Shown one piece after another: positions 1 through 12,003 of a DNA stretch of 64,000 bases. The notes under the pieces are model-generated. The model saw nothing but the letters and a program-made list of their open reading frames with translations, was not told where the DNA came from and ran no database searches. Made by a program: the position numbers and the translations under genes. Within the stretch, counting starts at the first letter, position 1. Every line of letters starts with the position of its first letter. Source of the stretch: Panax quinquefolius. Taxonomy: Eukaryota > Streptophyta > Magnoliopsida > Apiales > Araliaceae. The DNA lies in contig CM035160.1 in assembly GCA_020205615.1 (NCBI GenBank), forward strand, positions 123,657,605-123,721,604, written 5' to 3'.

Positions 1-2
1 TA

Positions 3-755
3 AGTTTCTTTGGGTTAGCTGGGTACTATCGAAGATTTATCCAAGATTTTTCTAAGATAGCAACCCCATTAACTAATCTGATGAGAAAGACGGTAAAATT
101 TGTATGGACCGACAAATGCGAGGAGAGTTTTCGAGAGTTGAAGAAGAGATTAAGCGAGGCGCCTGTATTATCCTTACCAGATGATACGGGAGGATTTGTG
201 GTGTATAGTGATGCAAAGTATAGAGGACTGGGATATGTCCTGATGCAGCATGGCAAAGTCATTACGTATGCATCACAACAATTGAAGGATAACAAAAAAC
301 GATACCCTACTCATGACTTAGAGTTAGCGGCAGTAGTTTTTGCGTTAAATATCTGGAGACATTATTTTTACGGAGAGAAATGTGAGATATACACAGACCA
401 CAAAAGTCTGAAATATATCTTCACACAGGAGGAGTTGAATATGCGTCAGAGAAGGTGGTTAGAGTTTCTCAAGGATTATGACTGTAAGATTCTTTATCAC
501 CCGGGGAAGACAAGCGTAGTTGCTGACGCTCTGAGCAGGAAAAGAAGGGAGAAATTGTTTCAATTAACAACTCAGGAGGAGTTAATAAGAGATATGGAGT
601 AGTTGGAAATAGAAGTGAAGGGACCCGAGAGGTCTGAAGAGAAATTATTTGTAATGGAAGCTTGTCCGACATTGTTTGATAGAGTAAAGGAAGTGCAAGA
701 GAAAGATGAAGAATGTGAGAAAATCATTAGAAGGATCACAGAAAATGAGGAAGAA
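3..755 (+). pseudogene. E1 pol: end of reverse transcriptase and RNase H
   Basis: This is the C-terminal part of the Ty3/gypsy reverse transcriptase joined to RNase H, which degrades the RNA strand of the RNA-DNA hybrid. The frame is open from base 3 to a TAG at 600-602. It starts with the conserved thumb motif [15 protein letters not shown]. The RNase H core follows: [20 protein letters not shown], then the block ending [13 protein letters not shown], the [22 protein letters not shown] block, and [15 protein letters not shown] at the end. The acidic residues D, E and D of the active site are visible. After the TAG the same frame continues through a linker to a TGA near 762. Two in-frame stops make this a pseudogene. 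Confidence 0.85.
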
Positions 756-762
756 AAATTTT

Positions 763-1500
763 GAATAGATAAAGGCGGTATTTTAAGATTCGAAGGGAGA
801 GTGTGGATTCCGGCGGTAACCGAGTTGAGAGAGGAGATTTTGTACAAAGCACACAGTACGACATATTCCGTTCATCCGGGAGGCACTAAGATGTACCGAG
901 ATTTGAGGTTACATTTTTGGTTGCCCAATTTAAAACGGGAAGTCGCAGAATGTGTTAGTAGATGTTTGACTTGTCAACGCGTAAAAGCAGAGCATCAGCG
1001 GGCGAGTGGGTTGCTACAACCATTGGAAATACTAGAGTTGAAATGGGAGCATATTACGATGGATTTTGTGGTAGAACTTTCGGTCACGCAGAAAGGGTTG
1101 TATGCCATTTAGGTTATCTTGGATCGACTTACAAAGACCACACATTTTCTACCGATCAAGATCCGCTACAGTTTGAATTAGTTAGCGAGTCTGTACGTAA
1201 AGGAAATTATTTCACGACATGGAGTGCCGGTATCGATTGTTTCTGACCGAGACCTGCGTTTCATGTCAAAATTCTGGAAAAGTTTGCAAGAGATGATGGG
1301 AAACAGTTAAGGTTAAGTACTGTTTATCATCCTCGAACATTTGACAAAGTGACAAAGTGAATAACAATCTGAATGCTAGAGGATATGCTTAGGACTTGCG
1401 TGATGGACTTCAAGGGAAATTGGGACGACCACATACCCTTAGTAAAATTTGCGTATAATAATAGTTACCTTGCGAGTATCGGCATGCCACCATACTAAGC
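763..1500 (+). pseudogene. E1 pol: integrase zinc-binding domain and catalytic core
   Basis: This continues in the same frame as the RNase H part. The integrase zinc finger is complete, with H-x-H in HSTTYSVHPGG and CLTC at its end (ORF 801-1112). The core opens with LKWEHITMDFVVEL, which carries the first catalytic Asp, and [10 protein letters not shown] near 1232-1262 carries the second. The third acidic site, normally in a motif like GQSERTIQTLEDML, is damaged around 1345-1385 and interrupted by stops. Further in-frame stops occur at about 1110 and 1181 and after 1300. The protein would join cDNA to chromosomal DNA, but this copy cannot encode it. Confidence 0.8.
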
Positions 1501-2104
1501 TCTTTATGGAAGAAAGTGCAGAATGCCATTATATTGGGATGAAGTCAGAGAATGACGAATACTCGGACCAGAGTTAGTACAACAAACCGCGGATGTGGTG
1601 ACAGTAATAAGGGCCAGTCTAGTGGCAACTCAAGATCGCCAGAAAAAGTATGCAGATTTGCATCGGTGAGACCGAGATTTTGAAATCGGCAATTTTGTAT
1701 TCCTGATGGTATCTCCATGGAAGGGAAAGATCCGTTTTGTCAATAAAGGGAAACTGAGTCCAAGATTTATATGACCGTTCGAGATACTCAAGAGAGTGGG
1801 CGAAGTAGCGTATAAAGTTACACTACCACTTGAGTTGGAGCACATCCATAACGTGTTTCACATATTCGTGTTGCGTCGGTATAAGCCTGACTACAAGCAT
1901 GTGATTTCTTATGAACCCATTCAAGTAGAGAAGAACTTAGCGTACGAAGAGATTCCTATCCAAAATATTGATAGGAAAGAGCAAACCTTGAGAAATAAAG
2001 GTATTTCCTCTGTAAAAGTGCTTTAGCGTAACCACAATGTTGAGGAGGCAACATGGTAGTTAGAAGATAGGATAATGATGGATTATCCCCATCTATTTGT
2101 GTAA
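1501..2104 (+). pseudogene. E1 pol: integrase C-terminal domain with chromodomain-like tail
   Basis: This section reads, with frameshifts and stops, as the GPY/F-type C-terminal domain (PRFI-PFE-like residues near 1760-1790, then VGEVAYKVTLPLELEHIHNV). A chromodomain-like tail follows, with YEPIQVEKNLAYEEIPIQ, then IDRKEQTLRNK, VKVL, a TAG, and RNHNVEEATW. It ends in DYPHLFV before a stop at about 2102-2104. In chromoviruses this tail guides integration to particular chromatin. The order and wording of these motifs place E1 near the Tekay/Del clade. At least two in-frame stops lie within the tail. Confidence 0.75.
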
Positions 2105-2135
2105 CCTTATAGCAATTCCGGGATGAAATATTTAT

Positions 2136-2154
2136 AAGGGGGGGGGGGGGAGGA
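2136..2154 (+). other. E1 polypurine tract
   Basis: An uninterrupted purine run, AAG13AGGA with thirteen consecutive G, ends directly at the LTR start TG at 2155. In LTR elements the PPT primes plus-strand DNA synthesis. The length of the G run is unusual and may vary or be miscalled. Confidence 0.8.
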
Positions 2155-3017
2155 TGTAATACCTGAGAATTTTCATGTATTATAAAATGAATATATTAAT
2201 GGAAATAATATTTCTGTAAATATAAGTATTATTGATTTATGAGTTGGTTAATGAAATTGATTCGTATTAGATCAATGTGTATGAGAAGTATGAAATGTCT
2301 TGTGTGGCATAATGCGAAACGAGAAAATTCATTAAGCGAATTAAAATTAGAATTAAGAAGATTAATTGTGTTAATCATGTGAATTCGTATAAGAAATTAA
2401 TACGCTCGTAGACTTGTAGTAATACAATTGTGAACATTAATTCATGTCGTACAAATGAGTTAGCGATGAAGATTGGCACGGGCTTAAGCTAAACCAGTCT
2501 TGGCAGCTGTTTGTCGAGGCAGCCTGCAGTTGCTTGCGTCAAAACATTACTAATCGAATGCAAATTGCGCCATGGTCGATTGGAGAAAAATTAATTCTTC
2601 TATCTTGGAAAATTAAATGGACAATTATGTGGTGTGTGTGACATTAATAAACCATGAAATAAAGTGTGCAATTAAGTAATATTAATTGTTAATGGTTGTG
2701 GTAGAATATTGAATTTTTAGTAATTAACTAATAATGTGTGATTATTATTATTTGCAATATATCTATAAATATAATAAGAATTATATCGATAGTTAATGGT
2801 TATGGAAATCCATAATTTCATCAATAATAAATGGATTAATTAATATTGGTGGTAATTAATCAACAAAGTGAATAAATTATTTAATTAACATAAACAAGTA
2901 AGTTTTTAATATAGTAATATTATATTGAGAGTTATGTGCATGTGAGCCATAATTCAACTATACTATATAATGTAGTATGACATTAAGTGACTATATATTA
3001 AGTTTTATGAGTGAAAC
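2155..3017 (+). mobile_element. E1 3' LTR, left part
   Basis: This begins TGTAATACCTGAG right after the PPT and is AT-rich and non-coding. It stops at 3017, where the E2 LTR begins with TGTAGCGCCCCC. The five bases before the junction are GAAAC, the expected E2 target-site duplication. I see no gene in this stretch. Confidence 0.75.
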
Positions 3018-6000
3018 TGTAGCGCCCCCAAATCCGGGTATCTTCCAACCCGACAGATGCTGATATACTGTACAACATTCATACATTCATTCAATTGAAA
3101 AGTCTCAAAGAACAAACATAACTTCTATATATTTAAAGTAATATTTATATTTTCTAGGTTCTATACCCATTACAAAGGTTTTTTGTCATAATATTACTTA
3201 CATTACAACAATAGACCTATAGTATTACAAGACAACTCAATAATCTGCCTTAGCTTTTCCCTTATCTTTTTTTCAATCCTTCGAGATTTTCAGTCTTAGC
3301 TGTATTTATATGGTTCAAGCAAGAGTTAACATGACTAGCTCAGCAAGTATAACAATTTAATAACAACATGCTTGACACATACAAATCGTATATCTTCAAT
3401 AACTGAACAATAGTTATGAAGTATTATTGATAATTCAAAATAGCACTTCATCTTTCTTTCAAAATGTTTCACAATAATAACAATATTCAGTAAAACATTC
3501 ACTCTGGTCAAACACCTCGAGTATTCATTCTTTATTGGAAAAGGACAACCCGGAAGCAAGTCCTTAAGCCCGTTATTACTTAGGAGCACTTCTAGGTGAT
3601 CAGCCTATTGTACTCTATGTTGATCAACACTACATCCATTAAACGTATGCACGTTTAAGCATTTGGCAACCTCACGTGCCTGTCGTTTTACCGACAAAAC
3701 ATTTGTTTAACATTTCAGTCTTCTTTTGAAAACCATATCAAGTAGTTGACAACAGATAGCAACATTTGATAATAAATGAATAGATTATCAATACATCAAG
3801 TCTAGCCAAAGGAATTGGCTTTAACTTCAACATACTTCAATTCATGCGAAAGAATACATGAACTTCAAAAACTTGTTCAGATTGAATTGAGACAAGAGTT
3901 AGAATACTTGCCTTTAGCGTCTACTATGGTATATTAACTTTATGTTCAAGTCTCTATAATACATGACCACATAATGCCTTACATTAGGTCTCATATAATC
4001 AAGTATGTATATGACTATATTGTATCCTTCATCTCAATCTAAGAGTGTATTAGATTCAGTTACTATTCGTTCCGGTATATCATTATCCTTGCATTATATT
4101 CGACTAGGTTATCTCAACCTTTATACAACATCCTTAAGGTTTAACAAAGTTTAAACAATGTTACATTACATTCCTTAAGTTGTGTTTACTTTTAAATCCA
4201 TTAGCTTTCCTTTCTTTGTACTTAGACACCTTCATTACTATCTTTGTTCGGGAGATCGAAGTCATGCGGCCATGACTTTATACTTACATCTCGGGGTATG
4301 TATGAGAGCTTATAATAACATTGTCCGGACTTGGCCTTGCTGCGCGCGAGTCCTTACTTAATGGAGTCATATTGCGGCTCACTCTCGTAAGATTTTCAGA
4401 TCTTTGTACATGGTGTTGCTGCGATGCAACAAATTATACTATGCTTCACGCTGCGGTGAACTCTTGTAGTGTATACTTTTATTACATACGCTACGTGTGG
4501 CGCGACTCATTTTGCTAGGGTTGGCGCCAGGTAAACCAACTCATGCACCAAAAACAATTTCAGTTTGTGAATTTTGTGAACTTCCCGAACGTTTAACTTC
4601 TTTGTTATAAGTCCGAATTGGCTCGTTCCAAAGCCTACGGTTCACAAATTACATAATCTACATGTTCATGCAAGAATTTTATCTATTTGACTTCATTTGC
4701 TAAAAATTCACCTATTGGTTCATTTTTAACGAAAACGATAAACGTTCGTGAACGTTCAACGCTTGTTTCTTCATTCTAAGTCGGAATCCGGTCATTTTCG
4801 AGTCCGCATCCCTTAAATGCCAATTATGACTTGTCTCTATTGGAAAACAATGGTTTCGTGATAAAATGCAAAATTTAACTTCTATTCCGAGAATTTTACT
4901 AATTCGACGATTATCGTCCAATTGTACAATTTCTGGCGAATCTTCTTTCTTATGATTTGTTCAACATTACAAATGAATTCCATTCATCATGTGAACATTT
5001 TAACATACTTATTACAACAACCTATATTCATTGTTGGATTTTTGACTTATTCTTCATGAGCTTATAACTTGTCAATTTATAAACTACTTAAGATTTGATT
5101 ATTCATGACATATGACAATTAAAGTTTCTTAATCATCATACTTTACATGTTCTTCACATATAACTTACTTATATATATATGATACATATAATCATATAAG
5201 TTCTTAATTCACTTCTCTTAATAAACTCATTACAAGTTCGTATTTTCATACTTAACATTCAAGGTTAACTTATAATAAGTTTATAACTTTTATAAGTTCA
5301 AATGAGTTATTGCCAACTTATGTGGCTTAAGTTCATGACTTACACATTCTTCTTACTTCTTATCATTCATGTTTCTTAATCCATCTTTTCTTATCAACCT
5401 ATCATAGTAGAGATAGAAGATAATGGAGAAGAAGTCTTACTTTTGTGTAGTCTTGGTAAGGTAGCTTTCTTCTTCTTCTTACTTATGGAATGACTTATTG
5501 GTAGCTTATTCTCTCCAACACTTAAGAACTTGCAATATGTTGGATTATTTAAACAAGGGTTAAATGGCTTGTAAGCCTCCTATAATTATAGAAGTTGGAA
5601 AGCTAGGGTAGTTTGGTCTTTAAATCATCCCACCACCTTAAGCCACCTCCTTACTATTCATTACTTGGTAAGCACAAAACCTTATCCTATGCTTGGCCAT
5701 TACTCATTTAACTTGGTCATTACTCTTAATACTTGATCATTACATTAACTTGATCACCACTTATTACCCATGTTAATATGGTTTGCCCCATGGGTCAACC
5801 AATTCATTCCACTCTAGCTTGGGCTTAGATCAACTAAATCTTTAGGCTTTGCATTTATAAACACTAATTGGTTCATTAATTAATGATTGGGCCTTAACAT
5901 GTTAATCTACTTGGACTTGAATATAATTGTTAACTAATCTTCCAAGTCCATTAACATTACTTAATACATATACATATAGTTTATGTATTATTTTCGTATT

Positions 6001-6498
6001 CTAATTCATATAGGATTTATATATGATATTTCATCCTTCATACCAACTCGTATAATACTTCGTATTATACTCGTTTTCATTACTTTGTACAATACCTAGG
6101 TATCATACCATTATCACTTATTCATTACTACTTCGCCTTCCTTAACGTTTATAAATTTAGTTCGTAAGCAAAATATTACATTTTTCATAACTAGAATTTT
6201 ATTATATAATCCATCTTACCTTGTTATTCCATCATTACGTATTTCTCGAAAATTCAAAAATATATCCCGAGCAAATACCGATGAATAGTGTTTTTCGGAA
6301 AATCTTTCGGAAAACTTTTATTTTCGTCTTAGAAATTCAAACACTTTAATTCATCCACGTAGCTCAAATACTACGACATTCTAACATCAATAGGTTATAC
6401 AATGACAACAATCTTGATAACACATAGAATAGAATTTTATTATTATTTAATTTAATAAAATCATTTTACAATGAGATCCGAATTTCTCGGTCGTTACA
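3018..6498 (-). mobile_element. E2 3' LTR (about 3.48 kb)
   Basis: On the minus strand it begins TGTAACGACCGAG at 6498, next to the PPT, and ends GGGGGCGCTACA at 3018. It contains about 855 bp (3804-4658) that are absent from the 5' LTR. An 84-codon open frame (3589-3335) is also present in the other LTR, but it is short, lies in a terminal repeat and resembles no known protein. I see no genes in this LTR. Confidence 0.85.
5580..5592 (-). promoter_or_regulatory. Degraded TATA box of E2 3' LTR
   Basis: The minus strand reads TCTATAATTATAGG at the position where the 5' LTR has TCTATAAATATAGG. One base change and the conserved surroundings mark it as the weakened core promoter of this LTR copy. 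Confidence 0.5.
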
Positions 6499-6511
6499 TT
6501 CTTCCCCCCTT
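6499..6511 (-). other. E2 polypurine tract
   Basis: The minus strand reads AAGGGGGGAAGAA immediately before the 3' LTR start TGTAACG. This is the expected primer site for plus-strand synthesis. Confidence 0.85.
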
Positions 6512-6544
6512 ATAAAGATTTTGTCCCTAGAATCTCGTCTTACT

Positions 6545-7359
6545 TTAATCAAATAGATGAGAAAAAATTTTCTTCATCTTTTCTTCTAGTTCCCACGTTG
6601 CTTCTTTAGCATCGTGGTTCTTCCATAATACCTTTACTGATGGTATTACCTTGTTCCTCAGAACTTGTTCCTTTCTATCAATGATCTGCATCGACGATTC
6701 TTCATATGTTAAGTCTTTCTCGATATGAATCGGCTCATACTCGATTACATGCTAATAGTCAAACATATATGGACGTATCTGATATCGTGAAATACTTTAT
6801 GTATTCGTTTTAGGTCTGGAGGTAATGCTATCACATAAGCTACCTCTCCCACCCGTTTTAATACCTCAAAAGGTCCTATAAACCTTGGACTTAACTTTCC
6901 TTTCTTTCCAAAGCGTATCTTTCCTTTCCAGGGAGATACCTTTAGAAACACATTCGAGCCCACCTCAAACTCTCGACTTAGTCTATGTGAGTCCACATAC
7001 TTCTTCTGTCTGTCCTGAGTTGTGACGAGGCACATCCGAATTAACTTTACCACATCTACTGTCTGCTGTACCAATTCTGGTCCTAGCATCCGGCGTTCTC
7101 CCATGTTATCCCAACACAATGGTGTTCTGCATTTTCTTCCATACAAAGCTTCATACGGCGGCATGCCCATGCTTGTATGATAACTGTTGTTATATGCAAA
7201 CTCTACTAGTGGTAGGTGATCATCCCAACTATCCTTGAAATCCATGACGTAAGATCTCAACATGTCTTCTAACGTCTGAATTGTCCTCTCGCTCTGCCCA
7301 TCGGTTTGTGGATGATAAGTTGTGCTTAATTTCAGTTGTGTTCCCAACTGTTCTTGCAA
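6545..7359 (-). pseudogene. E2 pol: integrase core end, C-terminal domain and chromodomain-like tail
   Basis: An open frame from 7359 to 6745 starts just after the second catalytic Asp region. It contains the third catalytic site in TDGQSERTIQTLEDML, then WDDHLPLVEFAYNNSYH, YEALYGRKCRTPLCW, and the GPY/F-type segment PRFIGPFEVLKRVGEVAY. Near 6760 a frameshift with a small loss of sequence breaks the usual VFH...LRKY segment. The tail is then open again in another frame to a TAA at 6547-6545, with YEPIHIEKDLTYEE, IDRKEQVLRNK, VKVLWKNHDAKEATWELEE and HLFD at the end. This matches the chromodomain-like tail of Tekay/Del-type chromoviruses. Confidence 0.85.
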
Positions 7360-8080
7360 ACTCCTCCAAAAGTTCTATGTGAATCGTGGATCACGATCTG
7401 ACACAATCGATACCGGTACTCCATGTCAGGAAATGATTTCCTTAACATAAAGTTTAGCTAACTGGTCTAAGTTATACTTGATCCTAATTGGCAAAAAGTG
7501 AGCCGACTTCGTCAACCGGTCCACTATTACCCAAATTGAATCGTACCCTTTATTCATTGTCGGAAGTCCCACCATGAAGTCTATCGTGATATGCTCCCAC
7601 TTCAATTCTAGAATCTCCAATGACTGTAATAAGCCACCTACTCACATACTCTACTATTTCTCTTTTCATGTTTGGCCACCAAAAACTCTTTCGAAGGTCT
7701 TGATACATCTTAATAATCCCTCATTATCAAGACTATACTTAGCATCTTCCTTCTCGGATAACCGCTTCTTCATTTGGTTACACTCGTCAGTCTTGTGTTG
7801 TATCTCCTTGACTCTTTCTCGATGGTAGATTGCATCTCCGTCGTAAAATGTAACCGCCCAATCACTCGGCATCTTTACTTCTATTTCCATCCTAGCCATC
7901 TCTATTATTAACTCATTTTGGTAGTTAACATAGACAACTTTTCCCACCCTTCCTACTTAAGGCGTAAGCAACTCACGTCAGCCTTTCGAGGTGATCTGAG
8001 ATTTCACAATCATAATCCTTTATCAACTCTAGCCATCTTCTCTGTCTCATAATTCAACTCCTTCGGAGTGAAGATATACT
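7360..8080 (-). pseudogene. E2 pol: linker, damaged zinc finger and start of integrase core
   Basis: This stretch joins RNase H to the integrase core through three reading frames. The RNase H tail and linker are scrambled near 8000-8080. The frame at 7947-7666 covers the linker up to NEGLLR and then jumps straight into CIKTFERVFGG, which is the WW-type block normally found well inside the zinc finger. About a hundred bases with the two zinc-binding His residues are therefore missing. A second loss removes the CxxC part before LEILELKWEHITIDFMVGLP (7620-7426), where the first catalytic Asp survives. The second Asp, in SIVSDRDPRF, lies near 7390-7415 after a stop. The zinc finger is not functional in this copy. 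Confidence 0.75.
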
Positions 8081-9121
8081 TTAGACTTTTATGGTCCATA
8101 TATATCTCACATTTTCCCCATAAAGATAATGTCTCCATATCTTTAGGGCAAACACTACCGCGGCCAGTTCCAGATCATGAGTAGGATAAACTTTCTCATA
8201 ATCCTTCAACTGCCGAGATGCATATGCAATAACTTTGTCATGTTGCATAAGCACACAACCAAGTCCTCTATTCGAAGCATCACTATACACTACAAAATTT
8301 CCTATGTCATCTGGCAATGATAAAACAGGCGCTTCACTTAATCATTTCTTCAGTTCTTGAAAACTGTCTTCATATTTATCCGTCCATACGTATTTCACCG
8401 TCTTCCTTGTTAAATTAGTTAACAAGGTAGCTATCTCCAAAAAATCTTGGATAAGTCTTTGATAGTACCCTGCTAACCCTAGGAAACTCCGCACCTCAGT
8501 CGGCATTTTCGGTTGTTCCCAATTCATTACTGCTTCCACCTTTGCTGGATCCACTGAAATCCCCTCCTGGTCAATGACATGACCTAAAAACTGCACCTTT
8601 TCCAGCCAAAATTCATATTTGGTGAATTTCACATATAACTTTTCCTTCCTTAGTGTCTCCAACACTATTCTTAAGTGTTCAGCATGATCTTCTGGCATCT
8701 TAGAATAGACTAGAATATCATCGATAAACATCACGACGAACTTGTCCAAATATAATTTGAACACTCTGTTCATCATATCCATAAATGCAGCAGGTGCATT
8801 CGTCAACCCAAATAACATTACAAGAAACTCGAAATGACCATAACGAGTACTGAAGGCAGTCTTTGGTACATCTTCCTTCCTAACCTTCAACTGATGATAC
8901 CCCGTTCCTAAATCTATTTTAGAAAAATACTTTGCCCCTTTCAATTAATCAAAGAGATCATCGATCCTGGGCAATGGGTATTTATTCTTTATCGTTAACT
9001 TGCTTAACTCCCGATAGTCGATACAAAGCCTTAACGATCCATCTTTCTTCTTGACAAACAACATCGATGCCCCCCATGGAGAAACACTTGGTTGAATGTA
9101 CTTTTTGTCCAATAGTTCCTA
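8081..9121 (-). pseudogene. E2 pol: reverse transcriptase and RNase H
   Basis: This is one continuous reading frame with three in-frame stops, at about 9119-9121, 8945-8947 and 8330-8342. RT begins with [20 protein letters not shown] and IDYREL, then [17 protein letters not shown], and the catalytic FIDDILVYS with the two Asp codons at 8722-8717. The thumb motif [16 protein letters not shown] follows. RNase H starts at 8317 with [20 protein letters not shown] and has the [19 protein letters not shown] block, but a frameshift near 8090 destroys the TDHKSLKY segment. Lengths and motif order are normal for Ty3/gypsy. In plants these enzymes copy the element RNA into cDNA inside the virus-like particle. 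Confidence 0.9.
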
Positions 9122-10907
9122 TAGCTGAACCATTAGTTCTTTTATTTCCACAGGCGCCATACGGTACGATGCCCTTGAGACTGGTACCGCTCCTGGCACA
9201 ATGTCTATAACAAATTCGATCTCCCTATCCGGCGGTAAACCATGTAATTCACTTGGAAATACATCCATGAACTCGTTTACTATAGGTATTTGTTCCATGG
9301 TTACTCCCACTCTCTGGGTATCAACAACATGGCATAGGTAACCTACACAACCCTTCCTTAGAAGTTTTCTAGTTTGTGTCATTGTAAGGCAACACGGACG
9401 TCTCGGCAATTTACTACCGTAAAATACTACAGGAGGTTGTTTCAACGACCTGATACTCACACATTTCTTTTGGCAGTCTATAATTGCTCCATGGTTAATC
9501 AACCAATCCATTCTGAGAATTACGTCGAATTCTCCTAACTTTATCGGTATTAAATCTACCGATAACTTACGACCACGTACATCTACATAAAAACTCCTAT
9601 GAATATCTTCAACATGAATTATCTCTTCGTTTGCTACCTTAATGTTCAAAGGTATAGGCAATTTTTTGGCAAATAATTCTAGTCGTCTAGCAAAATCACA
9701 TGCTATAAACGAACAAGCAGCACCCGAATCAAATAACACGTATGCATTTATATTGTTGATTGGAATAATACCTGCAACTACATCCCCTGATGCCACCGCA
9801 TCTTGGACGGTCATATTAAAAGTGCGGTCCATTGATTTCCCCGACTGAGCTGGACCACTAATAGCTAAGTTACTGCTATTAGTTCCCTTATTTCCTTCTG
9901 TCCCCTTCTTCGGGTAGTTCTTTGCTATGTGGTCAGTTGATCCACATACAAAACATCCGTGGTTTTTCTTCGGATTTGGACAGTTAGGCGAAATGTGCCC
10001 TTCCTGTCCACAATTATTACAAACCGCCTTTCCTTTGAGACAGACTCCCAAATGAGTCTTCCTGCAGGTTTTACAGGCCTCCATCCTCCTCTTAGAGTCC
10101 CCTTGTTTTACTTCGGTATTCCCAGAGTTAAAGCCATTCCTCTTCTGACCGTTGCCACTTCCACTAGCTCCCTCGGTCTTGGTTCCTCCATCAACCTTAC
10201 CATTGTTTTTCTTATCCTTGTGGTACTGGCTAGGAGCCTCATTCCCACCTTCGGCAATTATTGCCTTTTCTAGTATGGTTCCAAAAAAAGTACTTTGGAA
10301 CACAGAGACTCGGCTATAGAGTCAGGGTTTCAAGCCCTGCTCGAATCTTCTAGCCTTTCTCACATCAGTGTCCACTTGATGTGGAGCGAATCGTTCCAGT
10401 TCATTAAACTTGGCAGCATACTGGGGAACTATCATATCCCCTTGTCTCAATTCAAGAAACCTCATTTCCATTCTCCTTTGCATACTCGTGGGAAAATAGT
10501 TCTCGAAGAAAATCTCCTTGAACCTCTCCCATGTTAGGTTTCCTATATCAACCCTAGCCTGGTTTGCCTCCCACCAGAAGTTGGCCTCTCCCTTCATCAA
10601 ATAAGTTGCAAAGGAAACCTTTTGACCCTCCTCAACATTTGCTATCACAAATGCTTTCTCGATTTCTTTTACCCAAGTCTGGGCTTTTATAGGGTCCGTA
10701 GTTCCTTTGAACTCCGAGCGGACCTACACTTTTAAAGTCCTTAAAAGCAGTAGCTCGTAATACTCTAGGAATCACGGGTACATTAGCCCCCGTTCTATTA
10801 AATGCAGCCGTTAAAAGATTAACGAACTCCTGCATTGGATTAACTGGACCACCCTCTGGTTGGTTAACATTAGCGCCCTGATTTCGTTGTCTCCTTCTTG
10901 GTGGCAT
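9119..10907 (-). pseudogene. E2 gag-protease
   Basis: Gag most likely starts at the ATG at 10907 (MPPRRRQRNQ, a common chromoviral Gag start) rather than the upstream ATG at 10934. A frameshift near 10725-10735 separates this N-terminus from the main frame, in which the capsid segment reads YLMKGEANFWWEANQ. An in-frame TGA lies at 10320-10322. The nucleocapsid part has CKTCRKTHLGVC, then an intact zinc knuckle CNNCGQEGHISPNC and a second one with the last Cys changed to Tyr. The aspartic protease follows in the same frame, with the active site in YVLFDSGAACSFIA near 9730 and the flap-like DVILRMDWL later. The frame runs on into RT without a gag/pol frameshift. Confidence 0.88.
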
Positions 10908-11319
10908 TATGCTGTTAAGAAAACAATACATCATTATTACTTTATTCTTGTTGGTTTGTTATTATTTATAATTAAAACAACAATTCATACTCATTACTCA
11001 ACATATTTCATAAAAAGACTTATATTGATTCATAACTTGTAGTATAACACTACATTGTTTACATTACTCAAATATTAGTGATTACATTACCATCCCGCAA
11101 TTACTTTCCAAAAATTGGGATTTACAAAAGACTACCCTTTGTTATACAAAAGAGGGTTTTACGTCACTACTAGATACATAATATTTACGTACCTAATCTA
11201 CTCTAGCTCTTGCTAGATTACATCTGACGTAGGGCATTCTCAAAATCTTCACGGCGGGCCCAAGATAACATCTCTCTTGATAGTGTGTCGAGATCCGTCA
11301 CCTTCTATCTGATACCCGA
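10908..11319 (-). other. E2 leader between the extra ORF and gag
   Basis: This is AT-rich leader between the upstream ORF and the gag start, with no further open frame of note in the element's orientation. It presumably acts as the untranslated region and may hold the packaging signal, but I see no specific structure I can name. Confidence 0.5.
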
Positions 11320-11835
11320 CTACCTCTCTTGAAAATCTACATGAGAACTCCTATGTATATAGGACATCCTCTCCAACTTCTGCTGTTTAGTCTTTAACTC
11401 CTGCTTGAGCTCAAAGACTTCACATTTCAGCTCTTGGACCTTGTCTTTAGCTAAAACTCTATCATCATGCTCCTCTTCTCACATTCCCTCTATGCTAGCC
11501 TTGTCCTCACAAACGGATTGGAGTTCCTCTTTCAACTCCTTAATCTCTTGGCAGTAATGGACATTCCTATCCAATACCGACATAAAAAGTGCCTTCATTG
11601 ATTCCCCCGTAGACAACTCCTCTGTAGGCGGAACCTGATCAAAGGACATCACGTCCACTTCCTCCTCTAGCATGCCATCAAATATAGACATGTAGTCTAA
11701 ATCGTCCGAGTCTCCAGACTCGATTGTCACCAACTCTGGTTCTACTGCTTCGGGATTTGGTAGTATCTCTACCCGATTAACCGAATCCTCGCTCAATACA
11801 TGTATATTTCTATACATATCATTTTCTCCTGACAC
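11320..11835 (-). pseudogene. E2 extra ORF upstream of gag (acidic, coiled-coil)
   Basis: A 171-codon frame in the same direction as gag lies between the PBS and gag, interrupted once by a TGA at 11481-11479 (after codon 118) and ending at a TAG at 11322-11320. It starts MSGENDMYRN. Residues about 20-80 are very acidic, including GDSDDLDYM and MLEEEVDVM. From about residue 90 the sequence becomes charged and heptad-like (EIKELKEELQSV), and this continues beyond the TGA (LAKDKVQELKCEVFELKQEL), predicting a coiled coil. I do not recognise a family. Extra ORFs before gag are known in some plant Ty3/gypsy lineages, best described for Ogre/Tat elements, which use a different primer tRNA. It could encode an accessory protein or be a relic. 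Confidence 0.6.
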
Positions 11836-12003
11836 CTATAATAAAACAATATAGTTTGATTAGTATACGTCAGTAAAATAAATAGAAATACATAACATAA
11901 TATAATGCATTTTTATAGGGTTACTTTCCATCTTTTACTTCTTTATTCTTTCTTAAGGTTATGACTTAAGGTTCTACTTCCCCCCTTAAGTTTTATAACC
12001 TAG
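11836..12003 (-). other. E2 leader next to the PBS
   Basis: This is short AT-rich leader between the PBS and the extra ORF. On the minus strand it carries a purine-rich stretch, AAGGGGGGAAGTAGAACC, close to the PBS. I found no gene. Confidence 0.5.

Noticed and set aside
3335..3589. 84-codon frame conserved in both E2 LTRs (also 12335-12589)
   Set aside because: It is conserved because LTRs are duplicates of each other. It has no domain and lies in a terminal repeat.
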